Origin: Sipunculus nudus
Lineage: Eukaryota; Annelida; Sipuncula; Golfingiida; Sipunculidae
Assembly (NCBI GenBank): GCA_026874595.1
Contig: CM049312.1
Coordinates: 73,628,429-73,692,428 of the forward strand
Direction: 5' to 3'
DNA length: 64,000 bases
Shown here: in pieces, positions 1 to 12,499 of the stretch
Position numbering within the stretch: position 1 is the stretch's first letter
Layout: every line of letters starts with the position of its first letter
The notes under the pieces: generated by a model
Database searches by the model: none
The model's input: the letters and a program-made list of their open reading frames with translations, nothing else
What the model was told of the DNA's origin: nothing
Translations under genes and position numbers: made by a program

Positions 1-589
1 CGAAACTTTGTGCTTTATCCCACCTGTATAACCACGAAGTTTTAAACTGTGCATGATCATATAACTCTATTGCGAGGTAAAAAACCAAGCTTCATAAAGA
101 AAAGAGTGTTGCTAGCCTATAGATCAGAGCTACACAGCATGCCGAGATATTGTCTTAGTAGTCTCTCATGTGTCATTCGGATAACTTGGTCAAGAGGTAT
201 GTACGACTCTTAAGTAGTTTTTGTGGTAATCGGAATATAGTAAGCACGTATTAGAAATAACATTAATAAATGTGTAAAGATTACTCCTAAACACATGATA
301 TACGACTGTTAACAGAATAAATATTATTAATTATTATTAATTATTATTAATTATTATGAAAGCCATATGAGTATGACTATTAAGGTCAGTATCTGACAGA
401 AGCTACGACTTTAAATAGTGTACATGTTGTTATAATCGTTCAAGATAAGTAATCTTAAGATATACTCATTATAAGAACGACGTATGGAATGCCTTTCGTT
501 GAACCAGTGTATGGCTTATACAATATATGTAGATATATGACTACCTCACTAGCAAAGTGATATAATATTTGTCCACAGTGATTCGTTTT
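1..589. other. Unassigned AT-rich flank
   Basis: No gene is visible. The only structure is a short A/T microsatellite of ATTATTA units near 320-357. The last 100 bases lead into the 43-bp minisatellite. Confidence 0.6.
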
Positions 590-1798
590 TGTACCCATTC
601 TATGAGTGTGAGGCCCGATCACCGATGTTATCATGGTCCGATCTATGAGTGTGAGCCCTACCACTGATGTTATCATGGTCCGATCTATGAGTGTAAGCCC
701 TACCACTGATGTTATCATGGTCCGATCTATGAGTGTGAGGCCCGTTCACTGATGTTATCATGATACGATCTTTGAGTATGAGGCCCGATCACTGATGTTA
801 TCATGGTCTGATCTATGAGTGTGAGGCCCGATGACTGATGTTATCATGATACGATCTTTGAGTATGAGGCCCGATCACTGATGTTATCATGGTCTGATCT
901 ATGAGTGTGAGGCCCGATCACTGATTTTATCATGGTACGATCTATGAGTGTGAGGCCCGATCACTGATGTTATCATGGTCCGATCTATGAGTCTGAGACC
1001 AGATCACTGATGTTATCCTCGTCCGATCTATGAGTGTGAGGCCCGATCTATGATGTTATAATGGTATGCTCTATGAGTGATAGGCCCGATCATGGACGTT
1101 ATCATGGTCTGATCTATGAGTGTGAGGCCCGATCACTGATGTTATAATGGTACGATCTATGAGTGTGAGGCCGGATCACTGACGTTACAATGGTCCGATA
1201 AATGAGTGTGAGGCCTAATCACTGATATTATCATGGTACGATCTATGAGTGTAAGGCCCGATGACTGATGTTATCATGATACGATCTTTGAGTATGAGGC
1301 CCGATCACTGATGTTATCATGGTCTGATCTATGAGTGTGAGGCCCGATCACTGATTTTATCATGGTACGATCTATGAGTGTCAGGCCCGATCACTGATGT
1401 TATCCTGGTCCGATCTATGAGTGTGAGGCCCGATCACTGATGTTATCCTGGTCCGATCTATGAGTGTGAGGCCCGATCTATGATGTTATCATGGTATGAT
1501 CTATGAGTAATAGGCCCGATCACTGATGTTATCATGGTCTGATCTATGAGTGTGAGGCCCGATCACTGATGTTATCATGGTACGATCTATGAGTGTGAGG
1601 CCCGATCACTGATATTATCATGGTCTGATCTATGAGTGTGAGGCCCGTTCACTGATGTTATCATGGTCTGATCAATGAGTGTGAGGCCCGATCACTGATG
1701 TTATCATGGTCCGATCTATGAGTGTGAGGCCCGATCACTGATATTATCATGGTCCGATCTATGAGTGTGAGGCCCGATCTATGATGTTATCATGGAAA
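590..1798. repeat. 43-bp minisatellite, about 28 copies
   Basis: A unit reading GATCTATGAGTGTGAGGCCC followed by GATCACTGATGTTATCATGG and three more bases repeats head to tail. Spacing measured between unit starts at 724 and 767 is 43 bp. Variants fall in a recurring order, giving a higher-order period of 430 bp (10 units): the GATGACTG variant sits at 830 and 1260, and the GATCTATGATG variant near 1046 and 1476. Open frames inside the array are by-products of the repeat. Confidence 0.95.
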
Positions 1799-1898
1799 GG
1801 CGTCTGTCGTCTGGGCCTGGACACTGACAACCAATCTACTACTCGTTCAAGATAACCATGTGTAATACCAAGGACAGCTTTCCAGGATTCAAAAGGCT

Positions 1899-1901
<3 letters not shown>

Positions 1902-1939
<38 letters not shown>
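1902..1939. repeat. (TA)n microsatellite
   Basis: An uninterrupted TA tract within otherwise unassigned DNA at 1799-1990. Confidence 0.95.
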
Positions 1940-1941
<2 letters not shown>

Positions 1942-1989
1942 TGTTATATACTGTTAATTTGTATTTTATTATTAAACGCTTATATTTTC

Positions 1990-3225
1990 AACAAGTCGTT
2001 CGTGCTCATTTCTCTAAGATTACTGGTAAGAGACCCAATTTCAGGTTTCCAAGGAGATTTTTCATGGACCTCCTTGGATGTCAAGAAAGAAGATTCCAGG
2101 TGCAATAGGTATAATTTGTGCCCTGTTGACAGACGACTGCATCTTTAAAGGTCTCAAAATAGAAGAGAAAACTGCTTAAAAATTTGATAAAAAAAATCCA
2201 GGTTGGGCCACCAGTCTGCAGGATCAATATGCATACAAAGAGTCATGGTGATTAATGCATTAGTAATACTGGATACTGAAGCTTTTGTATCAAATTTTTA
2301 ATTATTCTGGGGGATACTTCTTAGCCCATAGCTCGGAGGGAATGGGTTACAGAGATCTAATTTCAGGTTTCCAAGGAGATGTTTCTTGTCAAGCGGGGCC
2401 CTAATAATAAATTATAAGATCCATCTTGTTTACTAACCTGTCAACTGGAAGGGGTGGGTGGGGAAAGAAAGAGAGACAGCGTTTGTGTGTGTGTGTGTGT
2501 GTGTGACAGACAGAGGGGATGCTCATTTCAGGCAGCCTGACCTAGAATCAGCAAATGCTTAAAAAAATTGATAACAAGGGACCCATGGGTCACGGCGGTC
2601 AGCTGATTGTGATTGGACTATAAATGTTTCTCCATTGTGATACTATATCGAGTCGATAAAATTTATGAATATCATGGACATGTTGGGCTATATTATAAAG
2701 GAACGTAATGTAATATGTGAGTAAATGATAAATGAAATAACCTGACTGATGGATTAATAGAGTGAAATATAGCACTCGGTTTATTTTTTAATCTATTGAG
2801 GAGGGGTTGAAAATTGCGATATATTTGAGCAAATATGAATGCAATGACAGCAGTAATAAGCAGTAGTAGAATAATGATAAGGCTATTTGTTGAAGGATCT
2901 ATAGTGTATGGAAGTCAGCAAGATTTCAGTTTGACAGATATGATGTTATGATTTACTATGCTGATGAGGGGATTTATTAATTTGTGACTGTATGACACAA
3001 TATCTCTTCAGTCTTGACAAGGTACATTATTGTGATGCCCACTATGCCTACATATTACACAATATTGACATAATTTCTGGCATGTACTTAAGTACCTATG
3101 GACGAATAGTTATATAAAATATTAAAATATGAATATATCTGATTCATCTTGTTCTTGTTTACTGAGGCTGACATAGGGATTGGGTTCGGAGAAAGGAACA
3201 GTGAGGGCAGCAAGGAGGTGGATGT
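1990..3225. repeat. Dispersed repeat block, paired with 10385-11390
   Basis: This stretch matches 10385-11390 in the same orientation over several hundred bases. Shared parts are the CATTTCTCTAAGATTAC segment, a GT-rich tract, a CCCATGGGTCA start and the following ~640 bp (2573-3210 against 10737-11385), with scattered substitutions and short indels. The order of blocks differs between the copies, so these are assembled repeat modules rather than one clean duplication. No protein is encoded. Confidence 0.8.
2160..2400. repeat. Dispersed repeat module, also at 13912-14170
   Basis: The segment starting near GGTTGGGCCACCAGTCTGCA and ending near GGTTTCCAAGGAGAT recurs at 13912-14170. In reverse orientation it is the unit of the tandem array at 19640-21140. 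It contains TTTGTATCAAATTTTTAATTA and AGCTCGGAGGGAATGGGTTA landmarks. Confidence 0.8.
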
Positions 3226-3265
3226 AGAGAGAAGAGGAGAGAGAGAGAGAGGGGGGGGGGGGGTG
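3222..3265. repeat. (GA)n and poly-G tract
   Basis: A purine-only run of AGAG units passes into 13 or more consecutive G. It is low-complexity sequence and could form triplex or quadruplex structures. Confidence 0.9.
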
Positions 3266-3950
3266 GAGCATTCAACAGTATTTAAACACCTAGAAGGTTA
3301 AAATTTAAAGTATTATGAAAAGTAGATAAAGTCTGATCGGAAAAGGTTATCTTGGCCATGGTTGGTTGATATGATTGAAGAAAATTGTTGCAAATAATAT
3401 TTTGAGATGACCATGTGTAACCATTGGTTACCTTTTTGATTAGCTGTTGACAGTTCAACAGTTTACACATTTGTCTAATGAGATCCAATTATTTTAATAA
3501 ACCTAATTATCTATTTTATCATATGTATACAGTAGCCATAAATTCCCACTTAACAGGTGGAAGGATTGATGGAGGGGGTTATAATGGGAGTTACAACGGC
3601 TCAGTCTCTCTGTATATATCTTTAATTATTAAATTTTCAAGAATATCAATAGAACTATTGTTCACAGTGCCTAAGAGCAGTACTCTATGGGGTGGGGGGG
3701 GGGATGGTGGGGGTTACAGCACCCTTGCATATTCATACAGGATATGAAATTTAATTAAAGTGCTTACAGGGAAAAAAGTTTATTCATAATTATTAAATAT
3801 TTACGCAGGCAGAATGGTGGCGAAACAAAGCAAATCATTTTAATTCCCATTCTACTGAGCCAGGAAAAATTAACAATATTTGCCTTGATTCCTTTTTTTC
3901 AATACATCAATTTTTCCAGGTTTAAAAATGTAACTACACATTAACAGTAT

Positions 3951-3952
<2 letters not shown>

Positions 3953-4002
<50 letters not shown>
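3953..4002. repeat. (TA)n microsatellite
   Basis: About 25 uninterrupted TA units. Confidence 0.95.
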
Positions 4003-4004
<2 letters not shown>

Positions 4005-4114
4005 AATATTTCAGTTGATTCACATTTCTAAATTGCTTCAACATTCATCGCTAATTAATCTTGTTTATAGTACCTGTCAACAGAATGGGGTGTAGGGAGC
4101 ATGGGAGGCTTAGA

Positions 4115-4230
4115 GGTGAGAGAGAATGGGGGAGAAAGAGAGAGAGCAAGAGAGTGAGCTAGACTGTCATGGAGAGACAGAGAGAAAGAGAGAAAGAGAA
4201 AGAGAGCTAGACTACAAGAAAGAGAGAGGC
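4115..4230. repeat. (GA)n-rich low-complexity tract
   Basis: Imperfect AGAGAGAAAG units, broken twice by a GAGCTAGACT motif. Confidence 0.85.
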
Positions 4231-5009
4231 TCTCTGGTAATTACTGCATGACCCAGCCTGACCCAGACCAACACAGAGGCAGTAGCTAGGTCAGAAGTTG
4301 AACTGGTTATGTAACAGGTTATGTAACACTCTGGAGTACACATTTCACTGGCTTGATGAAAACAATCAAGACATGGTGCTTGAAAACTTGAATGACATCT
4401 ACAGTTTTTGTTCAGTTGGTTTCAAATTTCAGATTTAAACAGATGAAATGCTTATGTGTGCACGCTGTGAAAATTAAATCCACAGCACTTACATTAGAAA
4501 CAGGAAATAAATGTCCACTGTCAGTCATGTTAATTATCACTTGTCTGAGTAATGTTTTTTAAATTTTTGATATATTTCATTTTTTTAAATTTTGTAATAA
4601 AAGCTAAACCAACAAATTAAACACCTGGAAAAAGACCTGGAAATTTAGATTAATTTAATATGATCAACTGCATCCTTGTGTATCATTAACTTGCTTCACA
4701 TAATCCCTTATAGTAAACAACAATTTTATTTAATTATTTAATTTTCATTTTTATGATTGAAATTAAACAAGGCCTACAGGCCTAATGCGAACCTGTGCAA
4801 AGTTTTGGAGTATGAATGGAGGTTTATTTTTAAAATTTAATATTGATCCTCTTAAGTCCTGCATATCTACCTTAGTCATTATTATTATAGAAATGGACAT
4901 TTCGGACCTGCAAGTTTCAGACTAGGACATTTTAAAACTAGAATATGGGTAGTCGACAAGCGACTATGTGTATCCGCAGAAATCAGAGTGGGACGGGTGA
5001 AGTGAGGCA

Positions 5010-6210
5010 TGGATTAAGTGGCAAGGGGAATAGTGAGGTGTGTTGCATATTAGCATGGATGTCTGCAGTGTAAACGTGAATGTGGTGCCACCTGTCATAA
5101 AGTCGAGTAATTGTCCAGGATATATAAACCTGCAAAATTTCAGGTGGATAAGTCAAACCCCTTCTGAGATATAAGTGATTTTATCCCAAGGCAGATGAAC
5201 AGATGAACACTGTGCATAAGTGGTTGCAGGTGGCGCCACCAGTTTTGCCTATGATGAAAAGCTATGTGAGATCTATAAACAAGCAAAATTTTCGCCCAAT
5301 CGGTCAAACGGTTCCCAACATATGAGCTTGGATGTCTGCAGAGTAAACGTGAATGTAGGTGGCGCCACCTGTCATAAAATCGAGAAAGCTGTCCAGGATG
5401 TATAAACCTGCAAAATTTCGGTTGGATAAGTCAAACCACTGCTGAGATATGAGTGATTGTATCCCAAGGCAGATGAACAGATGGACCCTGTGCATAAGTG
5501 GTTGCAGGTGGCGCCACCAGTTTTGCCAGTGATGAAGGGCTATGTGAGATCTATACACATGCAAAATTTTGGCCCAATCGGTCAAACGGTTCCTGATATA
5601 TGAGCTTGGATGTCTGCAGAGAAAACCTGAACGCAGGTCTTGCCACCTGTCATAAAATCAAGAGAGCCGTCCAGGATGCATAAACCTGCAAAATTTCAGC
5701 CGGAAAAGTCAAACCACTGCTGAGATATGAGTGATTTCATCCCAAGGCAGATGAACAGATGGACGCTGTGCATAAATGGTTGCAGGTGGCGCCACCACAT
5801 TTGCCCATGATGAAGAGCTATGTGATATCTATACACAAGCAAAATTTTGGCCCAATCAGTCAAACGGTTCACGAGATATGAGCTTGGATGTCTGCAGAGT
5901 AAACCTGAATGTAGGTGGCGCCACATGTCATAAAATCGAAAAAGCGTGTCCAGGATGTATAAACCTGCAAAATTTCAGGTGGAAAAGTCAAATCACTGCC
6001 GAGATATGAGTGATTTTATCCCAAGGCAGATGAACAGGTGGACGCTGTGCAAAAATGATTGCAGGTGGCGCCACCATTTTTAGTGTATGTTATAAAGCTA
6101 ATAAAGGGCTACATGTGTGCAAACTTTTTAGCCTGATCGGTCAAACGGTTCCCAAGATATGTGGGTTTATGTGTGGAAACAGACGCACAAATGGACGCTG
6201 GGCAGAGAGG
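5010..6210. repeat. 278-bp tandem repeat with GGTGGCGCCACC palindromes
   Basis: The landmark TGGTTGCAGGTGGCGCCACC starts at 5221, 5499 and 5777, and a one-base variant at 6056, giving spacings of 278, 278 and 279. Each unit also carries a second ...GGTGGCGCCACCTGTC site near its middle (5357, 5914), degenerate in some copies. Other landmarks are TATCCCAAGGCAGATGAACA and TGAGCTTGGATGTCTGCAGA. About four copies are present and the first is incomplete. Open frames across units are frame by-products. Confidence 0.93.
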
Positions 6211-6384
6211 AAAGGTCAGAGGTCAACCAAAAATGAGGGCGCAGCAGTTCACATGTGACCGATCATAATTCTGAAATTCAAAAATTCTGCCCAGTGGTTA
6301 TGGAGGAGTTCTCCGGAAACCTATGCGGCGATGGTGGCAGCGTCGGCATCCGACTGAAAACACAGTATCCGCAAAACTCTGTTT

Positions 6385-6665
6385 TGGCGGATACAGTGAT
6401 TGTAGCTGGCACCGCCAGTCTTATATACAACGAAGAGATATATAAATATGCCCAATGTCAGACTGATATGTCAAACCCCTCCTGTGAAATAAGCAGGGAC
6501 ATACACTGTGCAAAAATCATTGTAGGTGGCGCCACCAGTCTTGTACACTATAAAGCTACCCGATATGAATAAACATGCCCAATTTTAGGCTGATGTATCA
6601 AATTCCTCTGTTGAAATAAGCATACACTCCAAAAGTCAATGTAGGTGGGACTACCTCTCTTGTAA
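6385..6665. repeat. 120-bp tandem sub-array with the same palindrome
   Basis: TGTAGCTGGC at 6401, TGTAGGTGGC at 6521 and TGTAGGTGGG at 6640 mark three diverged units 119-120 bp apart. They share the GGTGGCGCCACC core with the 278-bp array but little else, so they are probably a related older array. Confidence 0.75.
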
Positions 6666-6779
6666 ATGAGAATACCATCAAAGACGCATAGACAGGTCAA
6701 ACTTCCCCAGAGTTTGATGCACTGGGCTGACAAGGCTTAGGTGAGTAAGGCAGTTGCCACCCAGTGACCTGTGACAAAT

Positions 6780-7160
6780 TGCTGCCTCAAGCTACTGCAC
6801 TTAGTGGACTCTTGACCTGCACCTGGCTAGACTGAGTGAACTTTTGACCTGTACCTGGCTGCACTGAGTGAACTCTTGACCTGTTGCATAATCTGACACA
6901 GTTGGCAGTCTGCCAAAGCTATAAATAGAATAAGGTTGAATTTGAGTGCCAAATATGATGCAGTGAGCAGTCTGCCAAAGCTATAAATAGAATGCAGCTA
7001 CTGCACTGAGTGAACTCTTGACCTATACCTGGCTGCACTTCTTCCAATCCTGGCACTGTGCCAAAACTATTCATAGAGCTAACATCATCTTGGCTAATAG
7101 CCAACACCAAGGCACTGGCAATCTGCCAATGGTAAACCAAGTCCTGCCATCTGTACACAA
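6780..7160. repeat. Short diverged repeats (ACTCTTGACCTG and TCTGCCAAAGC units)
   Basis: GTGAACTCTTGACCTGTACC-type units recur at about 6800-6890 and 7005-7040. The string GCAGTCTGCCAAAGCTATAA occurs at about 6906 and 6968. No coding sequence is recognised. Confidence 0.65.
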
Positions 7161-8640
7161 AAGTGGTCCCTACATGAAATAACTTTGAAATTTATTTTCC
7201 CAATACAAAATGCTTTTCAGCTGACTTTTTATAAAAAAAAAAAGAAATCAGGAATATATGTAAAATTATTACGGATGCATACTGAATGCAAAATTAAAAT
7301 ACAGATATATCTGATTGATGGCAAATTCTTGAATTAGGTTGAGTAGGGATACCAATTATTTATAATCCATGTACAGTTGTCTTTATATAGCCACAGAGAA
7401 CTGAATATCCATGATTGTAACATTGCCTGGAATGATGAATAACTTAAATCATAAATCTAAATTTTTTAAAGCTTTTAAAAAACTTTCTTGTCAATATTAA
7501 CCAAAGATAACCTGAAATCTAAATGTCTAGTGGGATGATGTAATAGATGCTGATAAACTGGTGCCAGGCTGGATGTAACAGCATAACACAGCTAACATAT
7601 ATGGTAAAATGACTCAATTCAATATCCATAATTCAGCCAAAAATCATTCATGTGGAACCATTAATGACAATTATTAAAAGAATTATTGTAGGGATTATTC
7701 TTGTAAAATATTAAACAAACTGGCTTCAGTGGCATCAGTCGAAAAACGTTTCGCAGGTTTATAACTCATATAGGAAGATACAACAAACTAGCTAAGTTCA
7801 GCTTCCCGTAACTCAGCCAAAAAGCACTGAACCAAAACCATTTGAACAAACTTGAATTATCAATATCTGAGGATAATTAATGTGTAAGATTAAAGAATTT
7901 GGCCCAGTGGTTTTTGAGAAGAAGATCTTTGTAGCTACTGAGCTAAAATGGGCTGTAATGGCATATGACTAAATTCAGCTTCTCATAACTTAGCCAAAAG
8001 TCACTGAAAAGAGACCATTTGAACAAACTTGAGAAAGCACTACCCTAGGATCATTCTGTGCAATATGAAACATTTTGGCCATATGGTTTTAGAGAAGAAG
8101 TTTTTTGTAGCCCTCAGTGTGATACGGGCACGGATGACCCCGTACAAAAAAGGCCGATGCAGGTTGCGCCACCAACACCTCAATTTCAGATATGACCTAT
8201 GTGACCAATATCGGCATAAAATTTGGTGATGATAGCTCCAGCTGTTTCTGAGATTTAAATTTTAATATGCTTTTTTTGCACAGTTAACAAAGTTCAACCT
8301 CCTGTAACTCGGCCAAAAATCGCCGAACTGGAACCATTCGAAAAAACTTGAGAAAGATTGTTCCAGAGATCATTTCTGTGAAATGTTGGACAATTTGGCT
8401 GGACAGTTTCGGAGAAGAAGCTTTTTTAAAAGCTTTTTCCCTATAAAATCTAAGAAAATGCAGTTAGAAAAAAATAAACAAAATCCGATATAGTTTTTTG
8501 GATGACTGATTATTTGCAAAAAATTTGGTGATGCTAGCTTCTGCCGTTTTTGAGATAGATATGGTTAACGTACAGACGACGCAAGACACACGACGGACGA
8601 CGCCGCACCATAGCATAAGCTCACAGGTTCGCTAAAAATA
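7161..8640. repeat. Dispersed non-autonomous element with internal repeats
   Basis: Three diverged internal copies of a CATAACTCAGCCAAAAATCAC...ACCATTTGAACAAACTTGA segment start near 7800, 7975 and 8285. The block ends at 8571-8636 with ACGACGGACGACG, then AGCTCACAGGTTCGCTAAAA, the same layout as the GACGGACGG / AGCTGAGCTAAAA terminus seen elsewhere in the window. No protein is visible. Confidence 0.65.
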
Positions 8641-9551
8641 CCCAATGGTGACTGCATGGTGTCATTTGAAATATATTTTCAGCAATCAATGAAAGATCCA
8701 TAAAACATCAGTAATTGCAGGTTCCCTTTTACTAATTAACAATGAAATTCCTCTTCCATTTTTTAAGTTGTTATTATAAACCAATTATTTTTTTTTAATT
8801 ATTGTTTATTATGTTTTTGGCCAAAACAAGAGGAGGGGGGTTGAACAGCTATAACCAGCTGAAGCCAACCAAGAGATGGCTGGCTGCAGTATATGCCTCG
8901 CTTCAAGCATGAAAGGTCAATATAGGGACATATAGAGGGGCTTCAGTACAGCCCAGGTGTGACATGGTCTCATAAAACTGTAATAAAAGCTAGTTTTTGG
9001 TTAATTCCTTTCAAGTTTCAGAATTTAGAAGCTGAAATCCTTACAAGTGCATGATATGAAAATTAAACCAACAGTGCTTACAGGGAAAAAACGTGCCATG
9101 CTCAAAGTTGGACAAAATTTTAGGGACTGATTTTATATTTATGCTAATAACATTAAAATTTGAAAAATTCAGATCCAATTTTCGGTATATAATTGAATCT
9201 TGATTAAATGGAGTTATATCCCTGCCATGTTCCCTGCCAAAATAATAAATATTGGAAATAACACTTGATTCAGGAAAAGCTGTATACATTTGATCGGAAA
9301 AATCAATGCAATTAAAGAATGCAATATATCTGGTGGTGGGGGGGGGGGGGGGTGGAGGTCAGGGTTGCCAAGTGATCCTACATTTGGGACAGCAGTGTTG
9401 CATCACTAATAAGTTCACCCAGGCAAGGCTGTAGGGACCAGACATGGCTGGCCTGTAGGTTCAAAATGTAAATACATTAGAGCCTCAGAAAAACTTCAAT
9501 CACTAGAATAATTTTTAAGCTTTTACTTTCAAATTTAAGAATTTAACAAAT

Positions 9552-9553
<2 letters not shown>
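8641..9553. repeat. AT-rich DNA with a partial dispersed-repeat copy (about 8990-9300)
   Basis: The part from about 8990 to 9300 matches 12540-12740, with landmarks AAAACGTGCCATG, TTGGACAAAATTT and CAATTGAATCTTGATTAAAT. A poly-G run lies at 9335-9352. The remainder is unassigned. Confidence 0.65.

Positions 9554-9602
<49 letters not shown>
9554..9602. repeat. (TA)n microsatellite
   Basis: About 24 uninterrupted TA units next to the start of a dispersed repeat copy. Confidence 0.95.
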
Positions 9603-9605
<3 letters not shown>

Positions 9606-10388
9606 GATTATGAAAAGTAAATCAAATGTTCTTACAAGAAAGAACATGCCATGGTCAAACTTGGGCAAAATTTAAGGTACCAAATTTATATTTTTGCTAA
9701 TATTTAAAAAAAATTAACAGATTTTGATCTAATTTTTGGTATACAATTACATTTTGATTAACTAAAGTTGTATTACTGAAAAAAAAAGTCTCTAGGTTTA
9801 ACATTTTTGGTCTTTAGTGACCAAATATCTTCCCTGATTTTTTTAGTCCATTATGTTTGGGCCCATAACTTTTTTAAATTATATAACATAGGAATTATAT
9901 AGAGGATATATATGGTAAATATGAAGAAAACCAGATGAGTGGTTTTGATATTAGGCAGTCCTGAAGTATGAAAAGATTTTTAATAGAAACACAGATGTAA
10001 CACTTGATTCAGGTTGGAAAAGTTGTATACATTGGATCAGAAACAGAAATCGGTTAAAGAGTGGGGTAGGGTTGCCATATGTTATTCTACATTTGTAAAA
10101 GCAGTGTTGCATCACTAATGCTTTTACCCAGACAAAGCTGTGAAAATAGATTTCTAATAAAAAATTGAGGTTTTTCCTTAATATCTCCAAGGAACGAAGT
10201 CCTATTGACCAAATTTTTGGCATGGTAGGAGATTCTGGGGACATCTAACTGTATGCCGAATTTCAGATTCGTAGGTCCAATGGTGTCAAAACGTGCCAGT
10301 TTTACGCACGGACATCCGGACGGACGGACGGACGACGGACAATGAACAACGACTATAGCTCAGATGACTTATAGTAAGCTGAGCTAAA
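9603..10388 (+). repeat. Dispersed element copy ending in GACGGACGG / AGCTGAGCTAAAA
   Basis: This matches 13240-13911 closely along most of its length, with landmarks TTATGTTTGGGCCCATAACT, GTGGTTTTGATATTAGGCAG and AATATCTC.AAGGAACGAAG. It ends with a GACGGACGGACGACGGAC tract and TATAGCTCAGATGACTTATA followed by AAGCTGAGCTAAAA. The terminal bases can fold: AGCTCAG and CTGAGCT are complementary. No protein is encoded. Confidence 0.8.
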
Positions 10389-11390
10389 ACTGGAAGGGTT
10401 GGGTTGGGGAGAAAGAGAGACAGTGTGTGTGAGGGTTGGGGGAGAAAGAGAGACAGAGTGTGTGTATGTGTGTGCGTGTGTGTGTGTGTGAGACAGATGG
10501 GTTGCTAATTTCAGGCAGCCTGACCTAGAATCAGCAAGCTGCCCAAGTACCTTACATAACAAGCCTGTGCTCATTTCTCTAAGATTACTTGTAACAGAGA
10601 CCCAATTTCAGGTTTCCAAGGAGATTTTTCATTGACCTCCTTTGATGTCAAGTTACAAGATGCCAGGTGCAATGGTTACGATTTTAAGACCTGTTGACAG
10701 ACGACTGCATCTTTAAAGGTCTCAAAATAGAAGAGAAACAAGGGACCCATGGGTCACGGCGCTCAGCTGATCGTGATTGGACTATAAATGTTTCTCCACT
10801 GTGATACTATATCGAGTCTATATAGCTTATGAATATCATGTACATGTTAGGCTATTATAAAGGAATGTAATGTAATATGTAAAGTAAATGATAAATGAAA
10901 TTACCTGACTGATGGATTAATAGAGTCAAATAAAGTGGTTTATTTTTTATTTATTTAGGAGGGGTTGAAAATTGTGATATATTTGAGCAAATATGAATGC
11001 AATGACAGCAGTAATAAGCAGTAGTAGAATGATGATAAGGCTATTTGTTGAAGGATCTAAAGTGTATGGTAGTCTGCAAGCGTTCAATTTGACAGATATG
11101 ATGTTATGATTAACTATGCTGATGAAGTGATTTATGAATATGTGACTGTATGACACAATATCTCTTTAGTCTTGACAAGGTACATTATTGTGATGCCCAC
11201 TATGTCTACATATTACACAATATTGACATAATTTCTGGCATGTACATAGGTACCTATGGACAAATAGTTATACAAAATATTAAAGTATGAATATATCTGA
11301 TTCATCTTGTTCTTGCTTACTGAGGCTGACTTTGGGATGGGGTTCGGAGAAGGGAAAAGTGAGGGCAGCACGAAGGTGGATGTAGAAATA
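10389..11390. repeat. Second copy of the 1990-3225 repeat block
   Basis: Contains a GT microsatellite (about 10440-10492), the CATTTCTCTAAGATTAC segment, and a CCCATGGGTCACGGCGCTCA start at 10737 followed by ~640 bp that align with 2573-3210. The 5' part (10389-10560) is rearranged relative to the first block. Confidence 0.8.
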
Positions 11391-12499
11391 TTCTATTGTA
11401 ATGTTTTTCATTTATATAAGAATATGAAAAGCTAAGAGGAAAGGGGCCCTCCTACTTGGTTATAGTAAAGTTCTAAATATATGATTGCAATCTAATACTC
11501 TGACAAGACTGTCATGAAGAAAAACAGTAAAAGTTTTGAGATACTGTGTTGCATACGAAAATTTATAGTTGGACAGGCAAGTGGACAGAATGGACTAATA
11601 CCTTTATTTCACTTTCAAGAGAATAATGCATTTAAGTTTAAATATAATCCTATTTTTTTAAGCAGATCCACTTTTTCCATTAAGAAGTTTTTATCTGAAT
11701 CATTTTTTTTAATTACAGGTTTATAAATTTTTAATTAAAAAACCTGAAAATAAAAGTTAAAATATTAGAATTGTTGCAAAAGTTGCAATCATTATATATA
11801 CATAGTAAAAAACATTGGGTCATATTATGCATACACATATATTTTATTATTTTTAAATCATAAATGTTTAAACTGATTTTAAAAGAAAATAATGCCACAA
11901 CATGGAATCTACAAGAATATTCCTTGAATCACTATTAAAAAGTTTTGCACATTGGAGTTTTCAGGACATGCTTAATTTTATTCACCAAAATAAAATAAAA
12001 GTAAATTTGATAAAATAAAACATCTTTTCAAATAAAGTATACACACTGTTGGTTGAATGAGGGACAAACAATATCATTGTGCTAATTACTATCCCAGTTT
12101 TAATTAATTACTGGAATTAATAGTCAATTTCACACCTGGTGAAGTTTTTACTCTTCTGAAGTAAGGAATTACTTATCTCATGAACATCTACACTTTCACA
12201 GCAATACACCACTTTGTGGACACAATTAAATGTACACTTTAATCACTGTAACCCTGGTGGTACAATACAAAATCTAAAATGTAGCATGTCCAAGAATAAA
12301 ATAAAATACAGAAAAATTATAACATTCATCTAGTTTATGCACCAGCTGAGGGGGGGGGGGATGAGTGCAGGGCAAAGGGGAAGCCTGCTAGTAGTGGCCA
12401 AGCTGGGCCAAGGTAAGCTGCCTGGGGTGGGTTACATAATGCAAGTGACGGCTGTACTACTAGGTGGGCTAGATGTAAACAACACTTGACATGGTGTAT
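11391..12499. other. Unassigned AT-rich DNA
   Basis: No gene, RNA gene or obvious repeat is recognised. There is a short poly-G run near 12350-12360. Confidence 0.55.

Larger units (their letters stand above)
3266..5009. other. Unassigned AT-rich DNA with low-complexity tracts
   Basis: No gene is recognised. The stretch holds a G-rich run near 3690-3715, a TA microsatellite at 3953-4002, GA-rich DNA at 4115-4230 and AT-rich unique-looking sequence. Short open frames here have no recognisable protein features. Confidence 0.55.

Noticed and set aside
590-1798. CRISPR-like array
   Set aside because: Units are head to tail with no unique spacers, in animal DNA; it is a minisatellite.
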